A stretch of 39,869 nt of DNA from Planctomycetaceae bacterium (lineage in GTDB: Bacteria; Planctomycetota; Planctomycetia; Pirellulales; Thermoguttaceae), in assembly GCA_004556055.1 (NCBI GenBank), contig SFIW01000021.1, forward strand, positions 1 to 39,869, given 5' to 3'. This document shows positions 16,531 through 23,748 of this stretch, piece after piece. Within the stretch, counting starts at the first letter, position 1. Every line of letters begins with the position of its first letter. Under the pieces are notes generated by a model. The model saw nothing but the letters and a program-made list of their open reading frames with translations. It was not told the DNA's origin and did not search any database. The position numbers and the translations under genes are program-made.

Positions 16531-17616
16531 ATGCCTCAATCACTTCAACAAAAACGCTTCTTCCCCCTAGCGGTCGTCTCGCTTGCGCTCCTCGCACTCG
16601 TCATGACGCTTATGATCGCAGGATATGGAAAACTTAAAGCGGTCAAAGAACGTGAGAAAAGTGCGCGCGATCCCAATAAATTGCAAGTTCTCGTCGCGGT
16701 CGATCCCTGCGCCTACTTCGTCGAAAGGATCGGCGCCGACCGCGTCCAAGTTTCGACCCTCACTCCTGAAGGGAAATCGCCCGAGACCTTTGCTCCCACC
16801 CCCGCGCAACTCTCCGATTTCGCGTCGTCCCAGCTCTTCTTCCTCACCGGTCTACCCGTCGAAGAGCGTTTTCTCGCCAATATCCAGTCGATCGCTCCTA
16901 ACGCCGTGGTCGTCGACCTGCGTCGCGGGCTCGAACTCCTCCCTAATCCGCACCGTCACAGCCATGAGGAAGAGGACGCAGACGAAGACGCGCACGACCA
17001 CGACCAAGACCATGACGTCGCGCGTCTGAGCGAAACCTCCCAACTTCCTGAAAACAACGCCTACGCCGACCGCCACGAAGAGGATCTCTTCTCCCTCGAT
17101 CCGCACCTTTGGACTAGCCCGCAAATCGCTCGTTCGATGACCGCCAAGATTCTCGAAGCGCTTGTCCAACTTGCGCCAGACGCGGAAGAAACCTTCCGCG
17201 AGAACGCCGCTCAACTCGATCAAGAACTAGCCGACCTCCAAACCCGAACTCGCGACGCCCTCGCTCCGTACCAGGGTAATTTCTTCCTCGTCTTCCATCC
17301 CGCGTACGGATACTACGCGCGTGAATTCGGGGTCGAACAACGCGCGATCGAAAACGAAGGCAAGACGCCCTCTCCTCGCGAACTTGAGGCGCTGGTGCGC
17401 GACTCGCGCGAACAGAAGGTCGCCGCGCTCATCGTCCAACCGGAATTTAACCGCGCGTCCGCCCAGGTCGTCGCCGACGCTCTCGGCGCGAAACTCGTCG
17501 TCCACTCCCCTCTTCAAAAAGACTATTTCGAAAACATAGACGAACTCACCGCCGCCATCCTTCAAAGTTTCGGCGTAGAAAGACCCGCGGCGCTGCCCGC
17601 GTATTCAAGGAGATAA
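16531..17616 (+). CDS. ZnuA/TroA-like metal ABC transporter substrate-binding protein
   Basis: Cluster A-I solute-binding protein for Zn2+ or Mn2+ outside the membrane. The ATG at 16531 gives 361 residues; a TTG-started longer frame was rejected. The hydrophobic stretch at residues 11-31 is an export signal or membrane anchor. A His/Asp-rich loop at 138-162 is typical of ZnuA. Family motifs are DPHLW (His192), VFHPAYGYYA (His256) and PLQKDYFEN near the end. The first ligand, normally His in a G-x-x-PH-x-Y/F-x-PTP motif, is Glu85 here (KSPETFAPTP), which may change metal preference. No permease or ATPase gene lies beside it. The next gene starts six bases downstream in the same unit. Confidence 0.85.
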   Translation: MPQSLQQKRFFPLAVVSLALLALVMTLMIAGYGKLKAVKEREKSARDPNKLQVLVAVDPCAYFVERIGADRVQVSTLTPEGKSPETFAPTPAQLSDFASSQLFFLTGLPVEERFLANIQSIAPNAVVVDLRRGLELLPNPHRHSHEEEDADEDAHDHDQDHDVARLSETSQLPENNAYADRHEEDLFSLDPHLWTSPQIARSMTAKILEALVQLAPDAEETFRENAAQLDQELADLQTRTRDALAPYQGNFFLVFHPAYGYYAREFGVEQRAIENEGKTPSPRELEALVRDSREQKVAALIVQPEFNRASAQVVADALGAKLVVHSPLQKDYFENIDELTAAILQSFGVERPAALPAYSRR

Positions 17617-17622
17617 CGCGCC

Positions 17623-19074
17623 ATGTATGCCACCCTTTCCGAATCGTACGCCGCGCTCGACAAGCGCTTTCAAGATCTGCTCAATCAGGAAGAGAGCGAC
17701 TCGGCGCGCGCCGACCTTGCCGTCAAAAGACTCGAACTCTTCCTTCTCGCGCCTCGATTTGGAGTCGAGGAAAACCCTGAGGCGCGCGTGAAAGAAGCGC
17801 GCACCTTCGTCGATCAAGTCGTCGACCGCAACGAACGCGATTATCTACGCCGTATTCTCGTCAACGCCGCGCTACGTTTCGACCCTTCCCCCGCGCTCGA
17901 CGAAATTATCGAAGAGATTATCCCCGAGATCTTCTCCGACGAAGAACGCCAAAACGCGCTCTACGCGCGTCTCATATCCCTAGGGAAACGACCCGGCGTC
18001 GATTGCGAAAAATTGCGCGATCGAATCGACGAGCTCGACGATCTCCGCCAATATGAGAACGCGACCGCGTACCTTCACGCCGCCTATGAAATCGCCGGGA
18101 TCGAATACTACGACGATCTCGACGCCCTCCCCGCGCGCGTCGCACGACACGACGGCGCGCTCTTAGAGCTCTTGGCGGGCCGCGATTCTCACGAGACCCT
18201 CGAACTCTTAAAAGAACAAGCGGAAAAGACGTTCCAAACGTTTCTCTCATCCGGCGCGGCGCTTGCGCGTTTCGAGGCGGGAAAAGCTAGGACGACCCCG
18301 CTTTATGACGATCCTGAAGAAGAAGACGTCGATGAGGAAACCCTCGACGCTCTCAGGAATGATTTTAAAAGCGTCGGAGTCGTTTCTCCTTTAATCCTTG
18401 AACGCTGCGAAAAGTTGCGTGGGATCTTCGAACTCAACGACGGCTTCGAGGGGACGCTCTCGCTACTTAACCTCCTCGCGGAGGCGCAACCAGGAACGCT
18501 TTATTATCCGCAAGACGCGACGACTTATGAAGATGAACGCGTCAAGACGGGAGAGCTCGCGCAGAAGTTGGCGACAGGGGACGCGCGACGTTTAGCGCGG
18601 CTCGCGCAAGTAGCGCTTGTAAACGAAACGACGCGCGACGTCGGGAAGACCGCGACGCGCGACGCGCTCAAACTTCTCGGCGGAGACCGAGCGAGCGATA
18701 GTATCGACGCGTACGCGACTCTCGTGCGCGCGCACCTCGACGCGGGTATGACGAAACCGGCGTCGAAGTTGTCGACGCTCCTCGCGAAGGCGATCCTCAG
18801 TTTCGAATCGGAAGCGACAATCGAGTGTTATGCGCGGCGTTATCTCGACCTTTTCGACGCAAAGGCGGTTGAACTCTTTAACGAAGCCGCGCTTCCAGAA
18901 ACGCTAATTAGCGTTCTGAACTTCGCGGCGGACGCGCGGGTCGCGCATGACGACGCGCTTCCGGAGCTCTTCGAACGCGCGCTTAAAATTGGAGAAGACG
19001 CGGAGCCTCTCGTTGCAGGAGCCACCCTTCTAGACCTCGTCAAACTCACGCTGGGAGTCAAGGAGACGACATGA
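17623..19074 (+). CDS. Unknown acidic all-helical protein
   Basis: A 483-residue protein with no signal peptide or membrane segment. It is rich in Glu, Asp, Leu, Ala and Arg and appears almost entirely helical, suggesting TPR- or HEAT-like helical pairs, although no clear repeat consensus could be aligned. An acidic low-complexity stretch (DPEEEDVDEETLD) lies near residue 228. No family is recognised. It is sandwiched between a ZnuA-like gene (six-base gap) and larB (four-base ATGA overlap), so it is certainly expressed with them, but the context does not reveal its job. Confidence 0.6.
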   Translation: MYATLSESYAALDKRFQDLLNQEESDSARADLAVKRLELFLLAPRFGVEENPEARVKEARTFVDQVVDRNERDYLRRILVNAALRFDPSPALDEIIEEIIPEIFSDEERQNALYARLISLGKRPGVDCEKLRDRIDELDDLRQYENATAYLHAAYEIAGIEYYDDLDALPARVARHDGALLELLAGRDSHETLELLKEQAEKTFQTFLSSGAALARFEAGKARTTPLYDDPEEEDVDEETLDALRNDFKSVGVVSPLILERCEKLRGIFELNDGFEGTLSLLNLLAEAQPGTLYYPQDATTYEDERVKTGELAQKLATGDARRLARLAQVALVNETTRDVGKTATRDALKLLGGDRASDSIDAYATLVRAHLDAGMTKPASKLSTLLAKAILSFESEATIECYARRYLDLFDAKAVELFNEAALPETLISVLNFAADARVAHDDALPELFERALKIGEDAEPLVAGATLLDLVKLTLGVKETT

Positions 19075-19853
19075 CCGCTCAGAACGAATCGTATTTGAAT
19101 ATCGGAGACGCGACGATCGATCTTGATCGCGAGGAACGATGCGGATTTTCTGAGGTTATTTATGGAGAGAGCAAGACGGCGGACGCGATCGAGAGGATCG
19201 CGCTTGCGCAGATCGAGCGAAATATCGACGTTTTAGCGACGCGAGTGAGCCAAGAGAAGGCGAACGCGATCCTTCCGAGCCTTCGTCGCGCGCGGCGGGA
19301 GGCGTATTACAACCCGGTGGGGCGAGTGATTCGCGTACCGTCGCCGCGTCGTCCAGAAGCGATGTATCAGGGACGAATCGGGATCGTTACGGCGGGGACG
19401 AGCGATCTTCCAGTTGCGGAAGAGGCGCGAGAAACGGCGGCATGGACGGGCGCGATGGTCGAGATGATCCAAGACGTCGGCGTCGCGGGCCCTCAGCGGC
19501 TTGTGGCGCACGTTCCGCGTCTGCGCGAGATGGACGCGTTGATCGTCGTCGCGGGAATGGAAGGAGCGCTCCCGAGCGTGGTTGGCGGTTACGTCTCCGC
19601 GCCGATAATCGCCGTGCCGACGAGCGTCGGCTACGGGGCGTCCTTCGGGGGCGTGGCGGCGCTGCTGGGGATGATTAACAGCTGCGCGTCGAACGTCACG
19701 GTGGTAAATATCGACGCGGGTTTTAAGGCGGGTTACGTCGCGGGGCTCATCGCGAAGAATATCGCGGGGGCGGCGGAGGACGGATATTACGAGGGTGTGA
19801 ACGAGTCGCGCGCGCACGCTTCTCGACGCGGCAGGATTGGGAGACGCGAATGA
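19071..19853 (+). CDS. larB: LarB-type pyridinium carboxylase (nickel-pincer cofactor synthesis)
   Basis: LarB carboxylates and hydrolyses nicotinic acid adenine dinucleotide in the first step of nickel-pincer nucleotide cofactor synthesis, the cofactor of lactate racemase and related LarA enzymes. It belongs to the PurE/AIR-carboxylase superfamily. The 260-residue protein has RCGFSEVIYGESK near 23-35, TAGTSDLP at 108-114, GMEGALPSVVGG at 162-173, AVPTSVGYGAS at 181-191 and NSCA at 203-206, all diagnostic for LarB over PurE. The start ATG overlaps the stop of the gene before (ATGA), with AAGGAGA upstream. LarC, LarE and LarA are not in the window. The C-terminus ends in a basic Arg-rich tail and overlaps tcdA by four bases. 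Confidence 0.92.
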   Translation: MTAQNESYLNIGDATIDLDREERCGFSEVIYGESKTADAIERIALAQIERNIDVLATRVSQEKANAILPSLRRARREAYYNPVGRVIRVPSPRRPEAMYQGRIGIVTAGTSDLPVAEEARETAAWTGAMVEMIQDVGVAGPQRLVAHVPRLREMDALIVVAGMEGALPSVVGGYVSAPIIAVPTSVGYGASFGGVAALLGMINSCASNVTVVNIDAGFKAGYVAGLIAKNIAGAAEDGYYEGVNESRAHASRRGRIGRRE

Positions 19854-20653
19854 CGACAAGCGGAGAAAAAACGGATCAGTTTCATCGCACGCGCCTCATT
19901 TTGGGAAGCGACGGGCTATCGCGACTTCAGAATTCGCAGGTGATGATCGTCGGCCTCGGCGCGGTGGGGAGCTACGTCGTGGAGGCGTTGTCGCGCGCTG
20001 GGATCGGGAGGTTTCGCCTGGTCGATTTTGACAAGGCGCAGCTGAGCAATATCAACCGCCAGCTTCTTGCGACGCATTCGACGTTAGGGCGTCCGAAGGC
20101 GGAGCTCGCGCGGGAACGCATCCTCGCAATCAATCCCTCCGCGCAAGTTGAAACGCGTCAACTCCTCGTCAATCGCGAGACGGTCGCCACGCTCTTCGAA
20201 GACGACTGGAGCGATCCGGCGGACTACGTCGTCGACGCGATCGACACGCTTGGTCCGAAAGTCGCGCTCATCGAGGAGACGCTACGACGCGGGGCGCCCC
20301 TCGTCTCGAGCATGGGCGCGGCGCTGCGAGTCGACGCCGATTTGGTGCGTTTCGGGAAGCTTACGGGCGTCTCCAACTGCCCTCTCGCGGCGCAGTTGCG
20401 CAAAAGGCTGCGTCGAGTCGGAGTCAACACGGACGACGTCGACTGCGTATACTCCCCCGAACCGATACGCGACGCGCTCCGCGCCGGGGACGAAAGGATC
20501 GAACGCGTCGCCGAGCCCGAGCCGCTCCGCTCCCCCGACGAACGCTCCCCGCAAGGGCGCCCGCGCAACACCCTCGGGAGCCTTTCCACAATAGTCGGAA
20601 TCTTCGGTCTGCGCCTCGCCCACGAAGTTGTCCTCCGTCTCGCGCGGCGCTGA
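19850..20653 (+). CDS. tcdA: tRNA threonylcarbamoyladenosine dehydratase (TcdA, ThiF/E1 family)
   Basis: An E1-like ATP-dependent enzyme expected to convert t6A37 in tRNA to cyclic t6A. The 267-residue protein has the Rossmann nucleotide loop GLGAVGS (residues 35-41; Ala replaces the more usual second Gly), LVDFDKAQLSNINRQ (57-71), whose Asn-x-Asn-Arg-Gln is the ThiF/TcdA hallmark, VDAIDT, and the SSMGAALR-D segment characteristic of TcdA. The CxxC zinc pairs of MoeB/ThiF are not seen, which agrees with TcdA. The length matches E. coli TcdA (268). It is the last gene of the znuA-like/unknown/larB unit and is followed by a strong terminator. Confidence 0.88.
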   Translation: MTTSGEKTDQFHRTRLILGSDGLSRLQNSQVMIVGLGAVGSYVVEALSRAGIGRFRLVDFDKAQLSNINRQLLATHSTLGRPKAELARERILAINPSAQVETRQLLVNRETVATLFEDDWSDPADYVVDAIDTLGPKVALIEETLRRGAPLVSSMGAALRVDADLVRFGKLTGVSNCPLAAQLRKRLRRVGVNTDDVDCVYSPEPIRDALRAGDERIERVAEPEPLRSPDERSPQGRPRNTLGSLSTIVGIFGLRLAHEVVLRLARR

Positions 20654-20676
20654 CGCGCGACGCCCCTACGAGTCGC

Positions 20677-20714
20677 AAGCGTCCCTTTTCCTAAACGAAG
20701 GGGGACGCTTTTTG
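20677..20714 (+). terminator. Terminator after tcdA
   Basis: AAGCGTCCC (20677-20685) pairs perfectly with GGGACGCTT (20702-20710), followed by more T. It isolates the tcdA unit from the cassette that begins at 20867. Confidence 0.88.
20698..20708 (+). repeat. Left copy of an 11-bp direct repeat flanking the cassette
   Basis: AAGGGGGACGC, inside the right arm of the tcdA terminator. The same 11 bases recur at 27257-27267, right after the last cassette gene. It could be an insertion junction. A 10-base version also occurs near 39244, so chance cannot be excluded. Confidence 0.4.
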
Positions 20715-20788
20715 CTTTTCACATTCTCTTGGAAGTCCTATCTCAAAGACGTCTTGGTCAAGAAATTTCGTCTCTTTCTTTTCCCAAC

Positions 20789-20815
20789 TTGCCTAAAAAA
20801 AAAAAACGTTACAAT
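20789..20815 (+). promoter_or_regulatory. Probable promoter of the nuclease/ATPase cassette, containing a 12-A tract
   Basis: TACAAT (20810-20815) is a good -10 box. TTGCCT (20789-20794) is the best -35, but the spacer is only 15 bp. Twelve of those spacer bases are consecutive A (20795-20806). Gain of two A would make an ideal 17-bp spacer. Confidence 0.45.
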
Positions 20816-20866
20816 GCAACCAACTAAAAATAGTCGGCGTCCCTTCCTCCCACTCCCTACGCAAAG

Positions 20867-22021
20867 ATGACCCTCAAAATTACGGAAATTTTGGCCCAAA
20901 AGACTCATGGCAAAAGCTATCGAGCCCAAAAATTTAGCTATGATAACGTAGGCCTTCCCGAGGGAGAGACCGATAAAACGGAAACACGTTCTTTTCAGGG
21001 ACGCGGCGAAACGCAAAAGAATTCTTCCGCAATTGACCTTCGGGATAAAATGAAGCGTTTAAGAGAGTGCGATCCGCTCGTCAATCTCTTTTTAGACGGG
21101 TCGCGGCACGTCTTCAAGATCGACGACGTCGCTTACGGAGATCGTATCTATCCCATTCTCGCCGGACAGATCGCCGTCGCCTGTTGCCAGCTTCAAAATA
21201 AGCGTATCCATTGCCAGTCCCTTGAACGCAAACTTGTAGTCGTCATCCCCGACCAGGCGTTCCCAAACTTCGGGCGCGAAAAAGAGAAACTTCGAGAGCT
21301 ATGCGACTTCTTCAACAAAAATTCGGGACTCCAAAGGCTCGGATATTCCATCTCCGACGTTCTAATGTACTCCCCTAAACGAGGCGAGAATTATGAAAAG
21401 CTGCAAAATCGCGCGATAGCCAAAGTTCAAGACCTCATGATCGAAACGGAGCAGAAGACGGTCTTCAAATTGGTTGAACAGAAACTCGTCGGCAACGCCC
21501 ATTACTTACTCAAAGACGGTTCTCTCGAATACAACACCCGTTATAGAAGCGGCAGCTCCGACGAAAATGCGATCCGCGACGCCTATCGACATGTCATAGG
21601 GGTTTCTAAATCATTCAATCCGGAAGGTTGCGGAGATGGAAAAGATAAAGCGCGCGGAGTGGAAATTGCCGATCTCCCCCTCTTCCATCGAACGCCCGTT
21701 GCGCATTACTACAACTCCCATCAGAACGAAAACGTTCATTTCGGCGTGTGGTACTTGAGGGTAAGAGACCGAAGTCGAACCCCCGGCCCTCTCGACGGAG
21801 TCGTGAAAGTCGAAAAGATCATGACGGATGAAGAGCAAAAGATGGGGGCGCTGGACTCCAATTCCGTCGACAACCTCTGCGCCCACCTCCTTAATCTACG
21901 AACGCCAACGTGCTACGGAGTCGACAGGAGATGGGCCAACCATCTTTATCCGGTCTATCTCGCCGAACGTTACGCCAAAAGCAGATATCTTAGTCCCGCC
22001 GTATTCTTACAGCTATTCTAG
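20867..22021 (+). CDS. NurA-like nuclease (first gene of a four-gene cassette)
   Basis: A 384-residue protein with the pattern of NurA, the Mn2+-dependent nuclease that works inside the HerA hexamer in DNA end resection. Visible family features are NLFLDGSR at 73-80 (Asp77, the first metal ligand), LLKDGSL at 214-220 (Asp217, the DGxL motif), IGVSKSF at 244-250, and a C-terminal YPVYLAERYAKSRYL (361-375) resembling the conserved YP-x-x-L-x-x-A helix. About 70 variable residues precede the domain. The gene has no strong ribosome binding site. A HerA-like gene follows after nine bases, the usual NurA partner, which strongly supports the call. Overall similarity is low, so the assignment rests on motif order and context. 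Confidence 0.75.
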   Translation: MTLKITEILAQKTHGKSYRAQKFSYDNVGLPEGETDKTETRSFQGRGETQKNSSAIDLRDKMKRLRECDPLVNLFLDGSRHVFKIDDVAYGDRIYPILAGQIAVACCQLQNKRIHCQSLERKLVVVIPDQAFPNFGREKEKLRELCDFFNKNSGLQRLGYSISDVLMYSPKRGENYEKLQNRAIAKVQDLMIETEQKTVFKLVEQKLVGNAHYLLKDGSLEYNTRYRSGSSDENAIRDAYRHVIGVSKSFNPEGCGDGKDKARGVEIADLPLFHRTPVAHYYNSHQNENVHFGVWYLRVRDRSRTPGPLDGVVKVEKIMTDEEQKMGALDSNSVDNLCAHLLNLRTPTCYGVDRRWANHLYPVYLAERYAKSRYLSPAVFLQLF

Positions 22022-22030
22022 GGGAAGATC

Positions 22031-23734
22031 ATGGTTCAAAATAAACTCATCGGACGCGTTGTCGCAACGGAAAAGAATCCGACGACGATCGACTCCTTCA
22101 CGTTTTGGACGCAATCGGATTTGATTCTCAATCCCTTTGATATCGTGAAAGTAGAACATGTCAACGGCTCGTCCTCGTATGGAGTTATCGAGGAAATCTC
22201 GCATATAACCGACGCGACAAGTTTCCTGACGAACTACATTTCAAGCGATTTTGGGGATCTAGACGTCGAGGACGCGACAATGCGCATCGGGATGAATTAC
22301 GTCTCCGCCAAAGTCGTGTGCAACGACAAGAATATCTATATTCCCCTACAAAACAACGCCAAAGTACTCCTCGCGACGAAGGAAGAGATCACTTACGCGC
22401 TAGGGCTCAAAAGCGTCGATAATCCTCTCATTTGCGGTTATCTCGAAATGTACGAAGGGACGCAAGGATGCGAAAAGGTTCAACTTCCCGTGCATTTGAA
22501 CTCGAAGTTCATTATCGGCCCGGAAGGCGCCCACTTGAATATCTCCGGAATCTCGGGGCTCGCCGCGAAGACGTCCTACGCAATGTTCCTTCTTAAAGCG
22601 ATTCAAGACAAATATCTGGCAATGAACGACGAAGAAGACAGCGTCGCGTTCGTCCTCTTTAACGTTAAGGGGAAAGATCTCCTGGCAATCGACCAACCAA
22701 ACGACTTTAGCGACGACGAGCGGCCTAAAGAAGCGCAAGACAGAGCCTATAAGCTTTATCAATCTCTCGGACTTGAACCGAAGCCCTTCAAACAGGTTTC
22801 CTATTTCCATCCGTACTCGGAGCATTGCGGCAAATCGAATTCCTACCTATCGCGCGACGAACTTGTCGAAAACGCGAAAATGAACAAGAGCAAGTTCTTC
22901 AAATATCTTTATCCGGAAGATAAGGAAACTCTCGACCTCCTCTTTGCGAACATAGACGATACGAATCAAACGATCGAATCAATCCTCAACTACATTTCGA
23001 ACGAATCTGACTCAAGCTTCAAAAAACTTGAGGGCTGGAAGAACTTACGCGATGCGGTACAGGCTAAGACGGAAGCGGGCGGCAAGGAAGGGAAAGAGAT
23101 TAACGTTATGAGTTGGCGAAAATTTAGCCGCCTCCTCAAGAAAGCGACCGAAGGATGCCAATTCTTCGCGCGAAGGCTCGACGACTATGCGGAGATACCT
23201 GAAACTCGACTCGAAGACGCGATTAAACAAATCTCTAAGAACGACGTTTATGTCGTTGATATCGCGAAACTTTCGGAAGATCAACAGGCCTACGTTTTCG
23301 GAAGCGTCATGCGCTCTATTTATAATCTGCAACTCGGGGAATACGACGAAGAAGAAATCAAGCCTCCGCGGCGCATAGTCGTCTTCATCGACGAATTGAA
23401 TAAATACGCGTCGAAAGACGCGCCGAAAAACTCCCCCATTCTCCGTCAGATCCTTGACGTCGCAGAACGCGGGCGCTCTCTGGGCGTCGTTCTCTTCGGC
23501 GCGGAACAGTTCAGGAGCGCTATCAACAACCGCGTGACGGGCAATTGCTCGACGCACGCGTTTGGCCGCTCGAATACGATTGAAGTCGGAAACGAAAACT
23601 ATAAGAGTATTCCGCCGGTTTACAAAAATATGATTACGCGTCTCAAACAGGGCGAGTATATTCTCCAAAACCCTCTCTTCCGCTCTTTGCTTCACATCAA
23701 GTTTCCCAAGCCTATCTACAGACAGTTTAAGTAA
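22031..23734 (+). CDS. HerA-like (FtsK/HerA superfamily) ATPase with a variant P-loop
   Basis: A 567-residue AAA+-like motor expected to form a hexamer that moves DNA into NurA. The N-terminus (IGRVVATEK..., residues 7-110) fits the HAS beta-barrel that docks NurA. The P-loop is unusual, GISGLAAKTS (173-182), one residue longer than the normal GxTGSGKS. FNVKGKDLLAID (210-221) follows. A helical insertion occupies about 230-400. Walker B is VVFIDELNKY (450-459; Asp454, Glu455). AERGRSLGVVLFGAEQ (478-493) is the HerA sensor/arginine region. AGGGGAAG-type ribosome binding site upstream; nine-base gap from the NurA-like gene. FtsK or conjugative TraG are less likely because no membrane segment is present. 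Confidence 0.85.
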   Translation: MVQNKLIGRVVATEKNPTTIDSFTFWTQSDLILNPFDIVKVEHVNGSSSYGVIEEISHITDATSFLTNYISSDFGDLDVEDATMRIGMNYVSAKVVCNDKNIYIPLQNNAKVLLATKEEITYALGLKSVDNPLICGYLEMYEGTQGCEKVQLPVHLNSKFIIGPEGAHLNISGISGLAAKTSYAMFLLKAIQDKYLAMNDEEDSVAFVLFNVKGKDLLAIDQPNDFSDDERPKEAQDRAYKLYQSLGLEPKPFKQVSYFHPYSEHCGKSNSYLSRDELVENAKMNKSKFFKYLYPEDKETLDLLFANIDDTNQTIESILNYISNESDSSFKKLEGWKNLRDAVQAKTEAGGKEGKEINVMSWRKFSRLLKKATEGCQFFARRLDDYAEIPETRLEDAIKQISKNDVYVVDIAKLSEDQQAYVFGSVMRSIYNLQLGEYDEEEIKPPRRIVVFIDELNKYASKDAPKNSPILRQILDVAERGRSLGVVLFGAEQFRSAINNRVTGNCSTHAFGRSNTIEVGNENYKSIPPVYKNMITRLKQGEYILQNPLFRSLLHIKFPKPIYRQFK

Positions 23735-23748
23735 TTATATCCCCTATC

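Noticed and set aside
22031..23734. ATPase as FtsK or a conjugation coupling protein
   Set aside because: No transmembrane segments and no FtsK gamma domain; the neighbour is NurA-like and no transfer genes are present.
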